Below are positions 8,358-16,730 of a stretch of DNA of 64,000 bases, piece after piece; position 1 is the stretch's first letter, and each line of letters begins with the position of its first letter. The notes below the pieces were generated by a model. That model ran no database searches and was not told the DNA's origin. It saw only the letters and a program-made list of their open reading frames with translations. This stretch comes from G965276675 sp965276675 (GTDB taxonomy: Bacteria; Acidobacteriota; Terriglobia; Terriglobales; Acidobacteriaceae), in the NCBI GenBank assembly GCA_965276675.1, contig OZ255624.1, forward strand, positions 2,542,001 through 2,606,000, given 5' to 3'. Position numbers and translations under genes: made by a program.

Positions 8358-9647
8358 ATGGAGTGTCGCGACGCCGATGTCATCATCATAGGCGCGGGAA
8401 TGGCGGGGCTGACGGCCGCCCGCCGGCTTGCCGAAAGTGGTCGGCGTGCCGTGCTCCTTGAAGCGCAGAACCATGTCGGTGGACGCCTGCGTACCGTGCG
8501 GGATCCCAACGTCGATCTTCCCATCGAACTCGGTGCCGAGTTTGTGCATGGGAAGCCAGAGGACCTGCTCGCCCTGCTGCGGGAGGCAAGGCTGTCGCTC
8601 TTCGAATTGGACGGTGAGAACCACTGCTTCCGCGCCGGGATGCTCGCACCCTGCAGCCAAGATGGAAGCTTCGAGATCCTTAGCCAAATGCAAAATTATG
8701 CCGGTCCGGATCTCTCCTTCGCCGACTACCTCAAGAGCAACCCTGCAGATCTGGAGAAGGCGCGCGCGATCGGGTACATTGAGGGGTTTAACGCGGCGGA
8801 CCAGCATGAGATCAGCGTCCAGGCACTGATCCGGCAGCAAAGGGCAGAGGACGCGATCGAGGGAGATCGGCTCTTTCGCGTGGTGGAGGGCTACGCCGCA
8901 TTGACTGACTTCCAGTGCTTGAAATTCGAGGGGGCAGGCGGTATCGTGCGTCTCGGAACCCGCGCGGATGCTGTTCGCTGGCATCCACGCTCGATCGAGG
9001 TCACCACGTCGCAAGGCGAATTCAGGGCAGGGAAGATCATCATTGCGGTGCCGCTGGGCGTCCTACACTCTGGCGCACTCCGCTTTGATCCACAGCCACT
9101 CGCCATCGCCGGCGCCGCCCGGCAGCTCGCGATGGGCCCCGTGCATCGGATCGTGCTGGTCTTTCGCGAGCGCTTCTGGGCCACTTCGCCGCTGCAAGAT
9201 AGGCTCAGTTTTCTCTTCTCTGACACAGGTTTGCCGGCCACCTGGTGGACGCCGCATCCCCATCCTGCCGCCACGCTGACCGGCTGGATGGGTGGCACAC
9301 GTGCGACAACGCTATATCAATCAGCGCAGGCCGAATCCACGCAGGCTGCATGGCTCCTAGAACAGAGCCTCGCCCAGCTGGCGCGCTTCTTCTCTATTCC
9401 CATTGAGGCAGTCCGTGATCAACTGGCTGGCTTCCACTTTCACGATTGGCAGACCGACCCCTATAGCCGCGGCGCTTACAGCTACGCGCGTGTTGGCGGC
9501 GTGCATGCCTCGGAGCGGATGGTGCAGCCGGTCGACGACACGCTCTTCTTCGCGGGTGAGCATACGGATACGAGCGGCCATTGGGGCACTGTACATGGTG
9601 CTCTGCGCTCCGGCATCCGCGCAGCCGAGCAAGTCCTGCGCTCTTAG
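8358..9647 (+). CDS. Flavin-containing amine oxidase (NAD(P)/FAD-dependent)
   Basis: A 429-aa protein of the flavin monoamine oxidase family. The N-terminal Rossmann dinucleotide site VIIIGAGMAGLTAARRLAESG (about residues 8-28) is followed by the GG doublet HVGGRLRT. The C-terminal FAD-binding motif is FFAGEHTDTSGHWGTVHGALRSG. The middle shows the substrate domain, including ELGAEFVHG. It should oxidise an amine with release of H2O2 and ammonia; the substrate is unknown. There is no signal peptide or Tat motif, so it is probably cytoplasmic. It stands alone, and the next gene starts 122 bases downstream. Confidence 0.88.
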   Translation: MECRDADVIIIGAGMAGLTAARRLAESGRRAVLLEAQNHVGGRLRTVRDPNVDLPIELGAEFVHGKPEDLLALLREARLSLFELDGENHCFRAGMLAPCSQDGSFEILSQMQNYAGPDLSFADYLKSNPADLEKARAIGYIEGFNAADQHEISVQALIRQQRAEDAIEGDRLFRVVEGYAALTDFQCLKFEGAGGIVRLGTRADAVRWHPRSIEVTTSQGEFRAGKIIIAVPLGVLHSGALRFDPQPLAIAGAARQLAMGPVHRIVLVFRERFWATSPLQDRLSFLFSDTGLPATWWTPHPHPAATLTGWMGGTRATTLYQSAQAESTQAAWLLEQSLAQLARFFSIPIEAVRDQLAGFHFHDWQTDPYSRGAYSYARVGGVHASERMVQPVDDTLFFAGEHTDTSGHWGTVHGALRSGIRAAEQVLRS

Positions 9648-9769
9648 GGCATAGCGTCCGTCACGGCGTAGCGGTGATATAAACGATCACACCGAGCCGC
9701 AGCACTGATCTTGTTCCTGAAAACAACGCCGCTGCCGGCCGAAACTCTTCCACGTGGGAGCACTCCAGA

Positions 9770-11365
9770 GTGACACAGCTATCTCGGCTCGCATGGCCTT
9801 ACCGGCTTGCCTGCGCCCTTTGCTTGAGCACAGCAGTCGCAGGCAGCGCTCGACCGTTGCATGCGCAGGACGATAAGGACGAAGCGCAAAAGACAGCGGA
9901 ACACAAGGAGGAGAAGACCCCGGTTCCCGCCGAGACAGCCGCGGTTACACATCACACGCTCGCGCTGAAGGGCCAAAACCTCCACTACACCGCGACCGCG
10001 GGAAACCTGCTCATTCGCGACGACGAGGACAAGCCGAACGCCAGCGTCTTCTATGTCGCCTACACGCTCGATGGCATTCCGGATGCCCAGACTCGGGAAA
10101 CCAAGACACGGCCGGTAACATTCCTCTATAACGGCGGCCCCGGCTCCGCGAGTCTCTGGCTGCACATGGGCTCTGTCGGTCCAGTGCGCGTGATTACGGC
10201 CAGCCCGCAGGCGACCGGCGCGCCGCCCTACCAGGTGGTACCGAACGACGCGACGCTGCTCGACAAGAGCGATCTGGTCTTCATCGATGCCGTGGGCACC
10301 GGGTTTTCCAAGCCAGTGGGGAAGGCGACGGAGAAGGATTTCGCCGGGACCGATCAGGACGTCAAGGCATTCGATCGCTTCATCCGGAGATACGTAACCG
10401 TCAACCAGCGCTGGAACTCTCCCAAATACCTGATGGGCGAATCCTACGGCACCACGCGTTCCGCCGCGCTTGTGGGAGCGCTCGAGAACGACGGCATCTT
10501 CTGTAACGGCGTCGTGCTGATCTCGTCGATCCTCAACTACGGCGTTCGCGTTCCCGGCTACGACATCGAAGCGATCACCACCCTGCCCTCGTACGCCGCC
10601 ATCGCCTACTACCACAACAAGCTCGCGCAAAAGCCGGCGGATATAAAAGCCTTCCTCGACGAGGTGCGGGGCTATGCGCGTGGCCCCTATGCCGCGGCAC
10701 TCGCGCAGGGGGACGCGTTGCCGGCCGACCAATTGGAGGCTGTCGCGCAGAAGCTCAGCAGCTACACCGGCCTGAGCGTGCAGTACATCAAGGAGGCAAA
10801 TCTGCGCGTAAGCCCCACGCGCTTTCGCAAAGAGCTGCTGCGCGGCGAGCGCGAGATCCTGGGCCGCTACGATGCGCGCTTCGAGAGCTCCGACGTGGAC
10901 GCCGCGGGTGAGAACCCGGGCTACGACCCGTCCGATACGGGTATCGCAGGCGCTTTCATCTCCGCCTTCCACGACTACCTTTCGCGCGAACTCAACTTCA
11001 CGACCAGCGATACTTACTATGTCGCCGGCCAGCACATAATCGAGACCTGGGATTGGAAGCACGCCTCTGGCACTCCGGGGCGTGGCGGACCAGGATTCCT
11101 GCCCTCCGTCGCTGGGGACCTGGCCACGGCTATGCGAAAGAATCCGCACCTGAAGGTCTTCTCAGCCAACGGCTACTTCGATCTGGCCACGCCCTTCTTC
11201 GCCACCGAGTACGACCTGCACCACATGATGCTGGAGCCCGCGCTGCGCCCCAATGTGGAGTTCGGCTACTATCCAGCGGGGCACATGATCTACCTCAACG
11301 TCGACGCACTGAAGCAGTTCCGCGGCGACATGACCGGCTTCTATGACTCAACATCTCACCAGTAG
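9770..11365 (+). CDS. Secreted S10-family serine carboxypeptidase-like protein
   Basis: A 531-aa exported protein with a signal peptide at about 1-32 (ending PLHAQ) and a charged linker. The alpha/beta-hydrolase fold of peptidase family S10 includes the oxyanion/binding motif FLYNGGPGSAS (118-128), nucleophile Ser225 in MGESYGTTR, a late Asp in NGYFDLATPF, and His near 505 in AGHMIYLN. All three catalytic residues are therefore present. It probably removes C-terminal residues from peptides in the periplasm. Start GTG 9770 is preceded by GTGGGAG about ten bases upstream and gives a complete signal peptide. A long open frame on the opposite strand is a codon-bias shadow. Confidence 0.9.
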   Translation: MTQLSRLAWPYRLACALCLSTAVAGSARPLHAQDDKDEAQKTAEHKEEKTPVPAETAAVTHHTLALKGQNLHYTATAGNLLIRDDEDKPNASVFYVAYTLDGIPDAQTRETKTRPVTFLYNGGPGSASLWLHMGSVGPVRVITASPQATGAPPYQVVPNDATLLDKSDLVFIDAVGTGFSKPVGKATEKDFAGTDQDVKAFDRFIRRYVTVNQRWNSPKYLMGESYGTTRSAALVGALENDGIFCNGVVLISSILNYGVRVPGYDIEAITTLPSYAAIAYYHNKLAQKPADIKAFLDEVRGYARGPYAAALAQGDALPADQLEAVAQKLSSYTGLSVQYIKEANLRVSPTRFRKELLRGEREILGRYDARFESSDVDAAGENPGYDPSDTGIAGAFISAFHDYLSRELNFTTSDTYYVAGQHIIETWDWKHASGTPGRGGPGFLPSVAGDLATAMRKNPHLKVFSANGYFDLATPFFATEYDLHHMMLEPALRPNVEFGYYPAGHMIYLNVDALKQFRGDMTGFYDSTSHQ

Positions 11366-11414
11366 AGCTCCGCGGTCCACATAACCCTGGAAAGGTTTTA
11401 GTGAGGTTGCGCTT

Positions 11415-11759
11415 ATGCCGAGTGCATTATCGAAAACGCAAGAGCGGTTCAAAGCTATTGCCAATGCCCTCGCTGGTGAGCCGAACGTCACCATAGGTTC
11501 GCCCGGCAAGAAAGGTTTTGGCTCGTCAGCTTTGCAAGTCGGCGGAAAGATCTTCGCAATGGTCTCCTCAAGCGGGAGCTTCGTTGTCAAACTCCCGAAG
11601 CAGCGAGTCGAGGCATTCGAGACCACAGGCGCTGGACGGCCTTTCGATCCAGGCCACGGCCGACTCATGAAAGAGTGGCTGTCACTTGAGCCATCGTCTG
11701 AAGAAGACTGGCTTTCCCTCGCGCGCGAAGCATTGAGCTTCGTAGCCGGGAAGCCATGA
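11415..11759 (+). CDS. Small TfoX/YjbR-like protein
   Basis: A 114-aa protein beginning at ATG 11415 behind GTGAGG. The pattern VTIGSPGKKGFGSSALQVGGKIFAMVSS followed by FVVKLPKQRVEAF and RLMKEWLSLEP resembles the fold of TfoX N-terminal and MmcQ/YjbR-type proteins. In these, a conserved Gly-Lys-Phe strand is followed by a KLP strand and a terminal helix. I infer a related small, possibly nucleic-acid-associated protein. Its stop overlaps the upstream candidate start of the next gene (ATGA at 11756-11759). Confidence 0.6.
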   Translation: MPSALSKTQERFKAIANALAGEPNVTIGSPGKKGFGSSALQVGGKIFAMVSSSGSFVVKLPKQRVEAFETTGAGRPFDPGHGRLMKEWLSLEPSSEEDWLSLAREALSFVAGKP

Positions 11760-11821
11760 GGAAATCTCATGAACTACCGATTCGCCCAAATAAGCATTCA
11801 ACACCACCCCCGCCACCTCTT

Positions 11822-13273
11822 ATGAACCGTCGTGAGTGGATCGGAGGAGCCGCTAGCCTCGTTGCGCTGAGCGTCGCTGCGCGTGCGCAGGAGATGGGGA
11901 GCACCCTGCCGCGCGGGGCACAGCACGTGAAGATCGCGGTCGATCCGTCGCAGGCCACTGGCACGATCCCGGAGACCTTCATGGGGCTGGGATACGAGGT
12001 CTCTTCCGTACCAATCGCGGGACTGTTCGATCCGAAGAACACAGTTCTCATCCAGCTGCTGCATACCCTCGGGCGGCGCGGAGTTATACGCATCGGCGGA
12101 AACACCTCCGACTACGATTCATATGCGGCCAGCGGCAAGGCTGTCTCCGCGCCCAAGGCTTCGGTCGTGAATACGCAATCAGTCAAAAGTCTCGGCGAGT
12201 TCATTAACGCGCTCGGCTGGGAGCTGATCTGGAGTCTCAACCTCGGCAGCGGCAAGGATGACGATGTCGTTGCGGAGGCCCAGGCCGTCGCTGCGAGTAC
12301 AGGAGATGCGCTGCTTGCCTTGCAGGTCGGCAACGAACCGGACCTTTTTGTTCCGGCGCATCGGGCAAAAGGGTACGGTTACGAGCAGTGGCTAGAACAA
12401 TTTCGCCACACTGTGGGCCTGGTGCGCGCGAAAGTTCCGAATGCGCCCTTTGCCGGCCCGGATATCGCGAACAACACAGAATGGTTCTCCCGCTTCGCCA
12501 AAGACGAAGCGGCGCACGTCAAGCTACTGACCGCGCACTTCTATGCCGAGGGCCCGCCACAGAGTCCAACCACCACCATCGAAGATCTGCTCGGGCGTAC
12601 GGACAAGCAGCAAAAACTGGTGACAGCACTGGAACCCATTGCCAAAGCGGCTGGACTTCCGTACCGCATCTGCGAGGTGAATTCATGTTATGGCGGAGGC
12701 AAGCCTGGTGTGAGCGACACCTTTGCTTCGGCACTCTGGGCGCTCGATTACATGTTTGCGCTTGCTGAGGGCAATGCGACCGGCGTCAACATGGAAACTG
12801 GCGTCAACCACCTCGGCGTCGTTAGTGCCTACACACCGATCGCTCAAGACGTTGACGGTCATTACTACGCCCGGCCCATCTACTACGGCATGCTCGCCTT
12901 TACGCAGGCCGCTCGCGGCGAGCGTTTGACGATTACGAAAGACCCGGGTTCGCTCAACATGACGGCCTATGCCACGAAGCGGACAGATGGTCACGTCGCT
13001 GCTGTTCTCATCAACAAGGATCTACACACGCCCGCTGAGGTCACCCTGACCATTTCGGGCTCGGCTGCCGGGGCAAGAGCGGGGAAGGTTCTTCGGCTGA
13101 CGGGCCCGTCTATCGAGAGCAAGACGGGCGTGCTGCTCGGAGGGGCGGCCGTCGCCGCCGATGGTACCTGGAAGCCGGCGCAACGCTCCGAGATCGACGG
13201 CAGCCATGGCGCGTATGAGGTCATGGTTCCAGCAGGAAGTGCGGCAATCGTCAATCTTGGTACTGCGGTCTGA
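11822..13273 (+). CDS. GH79-like glycoside hydrolase (beta-glucuronidase/heparanase type), exported
   Basis: From ATG 11822 the 483-aa product opens with a Tat-like or Sec signal (NRREWIGGAASLVALSVAARAQ). The catalytic (beta/alpha)8 domain includes RRGVIRIGGNTSDY, the acid/base region LQVGNEPD, and a nucleophile candidate in YRICEVNSCYGGG with downstream NMETGVNHLG. A C-terminal beta domain typical of GH79_C closes the protein. It should cleave glucuronide or related linkages in the periplasm; the substrate is not determined. An earlier in-frame ATG at 11756 overlaps the previous stop, but would put a proline-rich stretch before the signal. No strong ribosome site distinguishes them. Confidence 0.8.
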   Translation: MNRREWIGGAASLVALSVAARAQEMGSTLPRGAQHVKIAVDPSQATGTIPETFMGLGYEVSSVPIAGLFDPKNTVLIQLLHTLGRRGVIRIGGNTSDYDSYAASGKAVSAPKASVVNTQSVKSLGEFINALGWELIWSLNLGSGKDDDVVAEAQAVAASTGDALLALQVGNEPDLFVPAHRAKGYGYEQWLEQFRHTVGLVRAKVPNAPFAGPDIANNTEWFSRFAKDEAAHVKLLTAHFYAEGPPQSPTTTIEDLLGRTDKQQKLVTALEPIAKAAGLPYRICEVNSCYGGGKPGVSDTFASALWALDYMFALAEGNATGVNMETGVNHLGVVSAYTPIAQDVDGHYYARPIYYGMLAFTQAARGERLTITKDPGSLNMTAYATKRTDGHVAAVLINKDLHTPAEVTLTISGSAAGARAGKVLRLTGPSIESKTGVLLGGAAVAADGTWKPAQRSEIDGSHGAYEVMVPAGSAAIVNLGTAV

Positions 13274-13366
13274 GTACAAGGTGAGACGCTACTAGGGGCA
13301 ACACCCACCTCAGCTTGCAAAGACTCTACTGGAGAGACAATCCAACGTTGCTGTTATCAAGGGCAT

Positions 13367-13951
13367 ATGCAACTTCGACCACGATTCTTACTTTGCGAAC
13401 TGTTTGCTATTTGCCTGCTTCTTTCTTTGCCGGTTGCTGCAACGAAGAGTCCCGCCCCTCAAATCGATACATACGTGCGCTCGGAGATACATCGTGAGCA
13501 CATCCCCGGCCTTGCGCTTGGCCTCTACGACAAGGGTAAAGTCATCCGAGCAGAGGGGTATTGGTTTGGCGAATGTCGAGTTGAATGTACCTGTTCAGCC
13601 GCAAACCGTCTTCAAGTCTGGGTCGATTGGCAAAGAGTTCACCGCAACGGCCGTGATGGTGCTGGTGGAAGAAGGCAATGTTAGCCTCGATGACAGCATC
13701 ACGAGATATTTCCCCGATGCACCTGCAGCATGGAAGCCTGTCGAAGTTAAAAATCTGCTATCCCATACATCGGGGCTGGGGGATTTCAGCACACTTAAGG
13801 GCTGATTTTAAGATTTGAGCTCGTGGGCCAGTCCGATAGTGATGGTCAACATGAGCTCCATTACAGAATCCAGATGCAGGAGCAGACACCAACCTTTGTA
13901 TTTACGCTTGATAAAGACGGTAAGATCGCGCACTTTGGATTCTCGTTCTAA
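13367..13951 (+). pseudogene. Beta-lactamase-family serine hydrolase, frameshifted and internally deleted
   Basis: ATG 13367 begins a signal peptide (FAICLLLSLPVAATKS) and a beta-lactamase-class N-terminus (REHIPGLALGLYDKGKVI). Near 13560 an extra T (GGGTATTGG) shifts the frame. The adjoining frame continues the same fold with the SxxK site in FKSGSIGKEFTATAVM and LLSHTSGLGDFSTLKG, then stops at 13805. Immediately downstream, back in the first frame, the sequence reads like a family C-terminus (PTFVFTLDKDGKIAHFGF) ending at TAA 13951. Most of the catalytic domain is therefore missing. The gene looks dead through one insertion plus a large deletion. Confidence 0.75.
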
Positions 13952-14032
13952 AGCTGCCCCGATTCTCAGGGACGCGATTAGTCGGTATATGCGTGCTTCG
14001 GCCTTTGCCTGGTGCATAAGGGCGGAATATTC

Positions 14033-14470
14033 CTACCGTGCGGCGGCTGTCGTGGATGACGTCTTCGAGAGCAGTTCAAGAATGGCTGACTCGTTCATGG
14101 GCTGAGCAGGCTTCACGATTGCATTGAGGTGCGACGTGCGATGGAAGAAGCGGTGATGCGGGTGCGCCTCAACTTGCGCGAGAACATCGGGAGAGACGAC
14201 TGGAGCGTCCTGTGGCTTGACACCCTGCACCGACAAGTGTTGCTCGCTTATCGGGGCTAGAAAGCTGGAGTGCTGTGGACCAGTCCAAAGGAGCAGGTGC
14301 GCCGTGGAGTCTGCGGCGCAAGGAGCCGTAACTTCTGCCGCCGCGTCTATGCTCGGCAGTGCAGTGCTGGGCTGAGCAGGCAGATCCTGCGCGTAAATGT
14401 AGCAGGCCGACATACAAAGCACGATGGCAACGAAGTAAAACAGAACGCGAAAACTATGGCTAAATGTCAC
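14033..14470 (-). CDS. Hypothetical exported protein
   Basis: A 145-aa product beginning with GTG at 14470, preceded at good spacing by AGAGAGGTGA. Residues 1-28 form a signal sequence (VLFYFVAIVLCMSACYIYA); MSAC could serve as a weak lipobox. The remainder is Ala/Pro/His-rich, with HPHHRFFHR near the middle and no domain I recognise. The good ribosome site and signal peptide support it as a real gene despite its location among pseudogenes. The function is unknown. Confidence 0.5.
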   Translation of the reverse strand: MTFSHSFRVLFYFVAIVLCMSACYIYAQDLPAQPSTALPSIDAAAEVTAPCAADSTAHLLLWTGPQHSSFLAPISEQHLSVQGVKPQDAPVVSPDVLAQVEAHPHHRFFHRTSHLNAIVKPAQPMNESAILELLSKTSSTTAAAR

Positions 14471-14696
14471 TGGTCACCTCTCTTCCCGGCCATGCCCTCC
14501 AAGCTCAGATTGACACTCAGGTGATCTGCCGGATGCCGGGGGGGTTTGCTTTCTTGATTCCCCGCCTGAAAAGAGAATGATCCAGCTTGCACAGAGCGGA
14601 AATAGCGCGTAGGTGGTACGCGCGATCTATTCCGTTGTAGCCCAAAACGGAACGCGTCTGATGCAGTTCGGAGCCGCTTAAATGTATCAGACCAAG

Positions 14697-14980
14697 TTAC
14701 GTTTGGTTCTTGGCTCCAGACAATAACAGCGCTGCAATCTCGCCCAGGTTACTGCCCACCAGCTCGGGTGGCCTGCGCAGGGCAAACCATGCTTGTCCCG
14801 GGCGTTCTATAAATGCTGCTTGACATCCGGCCCCTAACGCGCTGGGTTCCACATGGTTGTGCTCAGCAATTCAGCGGGTCTTCTCAAATAAGGGTATGAG
14901 CGTGTGCGTATCCAGCAGAGTTTTTGATTGACGTCGAATACCAGAACTACGTCTTTTGGATCAATGGCAGTGGGATGCAA
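14697..14980 (-). pseudogene. Haloacid dehalogenase (type II)-like pseudogene with internal deletion
   Basis: Read on the minus strand from about 14980, one frame gives AIDPKDVVLVFDVN, the HAD motif I region with its nucleophilic Asp. A neighbouring frame then continues LLDTHTLIPLFEKTR before a stop. From 14870 the sequence resumes as a C-terminal HAD segment (ALGAGCQAAFIERPGQAWF, then SNLGEIAALLLSG) to TAA at 14697. The middle of the protein, including motif II and the Lys motif, is absent. It is a relic carrying at least one frameshift, one stop and a large deletion. Everything else between 14471 and 15115 appears non-coding. Confidence 0.65.
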
Positions 14981-15115
14981 GGACCAAATGGCTATTGATT
15001 TTTGAAGAAAAAATCCTTAAAATAAAAGCTTTGTGACATTCGGGTGAATGCAGATCTGCGGAGTTCACCGAGCCTGTAAGCACGTCACTTAATTTTGTTT
15101 GAGGATAAAAGACTA

Positions 15116-15343
15116 ATGGCAAAGCGTCGTGGCAATCCAAATTGGGGCAAGCCGGAGCCTATCGGTCCAGTAGTACCAACCGTGACCTCGTTTGAGCAGG
15201 TGGTCAAGGAGTTCAAGCTCACGCCGGATCAGTATGTACGGTCCACGCGTCTGCGCGAGTGGGCGCGGCGCAATAAGAACTCAAAATATATCCCGGAGGC
15301 GCTGCTGGAGGCCTGGGGTTTTGAGATCGAATCCACCCTGTAA
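15116..15343 (+). CDS. Conserved-looking 75-aa basic protein
   Basis: ATG 15116 follows GAGGATAAAAG and opens MAKRRGNPNWGKPEP. The 75 residues include a basic N-terminus and a helix-rich second half (EQVVKEFKLTPDQYVRSTRL, WARRNKNSKYIPEALLEAWG). Good ribosome site, tight composition and an immediately following strong terminator make it a genuine small gene. The basic N-terminus and helical end are compatible with a nucleic-acid-binding role, but I recognise no family and claim no function. Confidence 0.75.
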   Translation: MAKRRGNPNWGKPEPIGPVVPTVTSFEQVVKEFKLTPDQYVRSTRLREWARRNKNSKYIPEALLEAWGFEIESTL

Positions 15344-15360
15344 GCCGGTGCAATTACGCT

Positions 15361-15390
15361 ACAAAAACCACCCTTTGGGGTGGTTTTTGT
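15361..15390. terminator. Strong intrinsic terminator, likely bidirectional
   Basis: ACAAAAACCACCC and its complement GGGTGGTTTTTGT form a 13-bp stem with a 4-base loop. A-rich and T-rich ends allow termination in both directions: it ends the 75-aa gene on the plus strand and could also end ribB on the minus strand (stop at 15418). Confidence 0.85.
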
Positions 15391-15417
15391 GTCTCTGGAG
15401 GCGCGAAAACGTTCCTT

Positions 15418-16653
15418 TTATGTTCGGGCGGCTGTCCTTCCCGGGGAAGCGCCCTGGAAAACCGGAACCTGCTCGACAATTTCCAGATCGAAGCCTTCCA
15501 GCGCCGGGATGTGGGTTGGTGTATTGGACAAGAGCCGGATCTTGCGGATGTTCAGATCTGAGAGGATCTGGCCGCCGATACCGACCTGGCGAAGTACCCT
15601 TTGCTGCCGGTCGTGAGCACGTTCCTGAGGGCGGTCCGGATTGCGGTCTGGGCTACGTTCCTCGCCGTGCATCTCCCGGGCGCGGGTCTCCCGGTGCAGC
15701 ACAATGCGGGGCGGCGTTTCGCGGCGATCAATCTCGAAGCCCTTGCTGGCGTTGTGAAGGTAGACGACTGCGCCGCGTCCAGCCTCGGCGATCATCTCAA
15801 GCGAGCGCTCCAGAACGCGCTGACAGTCGCAGGCAGTGGCGCCAAAGACATCGCCGGTGAGGCAATGCGAATGGACCCGGACCAGGGTGGGGGCAGCATC
15901 CAGCCCGCCCACCTCACCACGGACCAGCGCTACATGACTCTCGCCGCCATCGACCTCGCTCTCATAGGCGATCATGGTGAAATCGCCGAAGCGGGTAGGC
16001 AGGATGGTCTCCGCGACACGATGGATGTAGCGTTCGGTGCGCAGGCGATAACGGATCATCTCTGCGACAGTCAGCATTTTAAGACCGTGCTCTTCACACA
16101 CTACTTTAAGGTCTGGAACGCGCGCCATCGTGCCGTCATCGTTCATGATCTCGCAGATGACGCCGGCGGGAATGAGTCCGGCCATGCGAGCGAGGTCGAC
16201 GGAGGCCTCAGTCTGCCCGGCGCGGACCAGAACGCCGCCTTTACGGGCGCGGAGCGGGAAGATGTGGCCGGGGCGCGCGAGATCGGCGGCGGTACTCTGA
16301 GGGGAGATGGCGACTTGGATGGTGTGGGCGCGGTCGTGGGCTGAGATGCCGGTCGTCACGCCCTCTCTCGCTTCGATGGTTTCCGTAAAGGCGGTGCCGA
16401 AGCGGGAGGTGTTCTCTTGGGTCATGGGCGGAAGTCGCAGGTAATCCGCGCGTTCTTCGGTGAGGGTAAGGCAGATGAGGCCGCGGCCGAATTTCGCCAT
16501 GAAGTTAATGGCTTCCGGAGTGACGAACTCGGCTGCCAGGGTCAGATCGCCCTCATTTTCGCGGTCTTCGTCATCGACGACGATGACCATGCGTCCGGCC
16601 TTGATCTCTTCGAGTGCTCCGGGAACATCTGTAAAGAGGGGCGACGGTGTCAT
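15418..16653 (-). CDS. ribB: 3,4-dihydroxy-2-butanone-4-phosphate synthase with degenerate GTP cyclohydrolase II domain
   Basis: A 411-aa RibBA-architecture protein. Residues 1-205 are a complete DHBP synthase: DDEDRENEGDL (27-37), TAADLARPGHIFPL and the late GLKMLTVAEMI. The second half begins like GTP cyclohydrolase II and keeps the zinc cysteines (HCLTGDVFGATACDC, Cys264/275/277). In place of the catalytic RQEGRxIGL block it has LHNASKGFEIDRRE, followed by a charged Arg/Glu/Asp-rich insert (about 320-352) and a RQVGIGGQIL segment. I infer that it makes DHBP for riboflavin but may not open GTP. ATG 16653 directly follows GGAGGT with almost no spacer, which is unusual; another start cannot be excluded. 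Confidence 0.85.
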   Translation of the reverse strand: MTPSPLFTDVPGALEEIKAGRMVIVVDDEDRENEGDLTLAAEFVTPEAINFMAKFGRGLICLTLTEERADYLRLPPMTQENTSRFGTAFTETIEAREGVTTGISAHDRAHTIQVAISPQSTAADLARPGHIFPLRARKGGVLVRAGQTEASVDLARMAGLIPAGVICEIMNDDGTMARVPDLKVVCEEHGLKMLTVAEMIRYRLRTERYIHRVAETILPTRFGDFTMIAYESEVDGGESHVALVRGEVGGLDAAPTLVRVHSHCLTGDVFGATACDCQRVLERSLEMIAEAGRGAVVYLHNASKGFEIDRRETPPRIVLHRETRAREMHGEERSPDRNPDRPQERAHDRQQRVLRQVGIGGQILSDLNIRKIRLLSNTPTHIPALEGFDLEIVEQVPVFQGASPGRTAART

Positions 16654-16730
16654 ACCTCCATTGTGGATGGGGACTCGCGGTCCACGCAAGGTACTAGCTG
16701 GAACCTGCCGTCCAGTCGCTGCGCGTTGCG

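Noticed and set aside
9779..11149. A 456-codon open frame on the minus strand
   Set aside because: It lies fully inside the S10 carboxypeptidase gene, has no domain or ribosome site, and reflects high-GC codon bias of the true strand.
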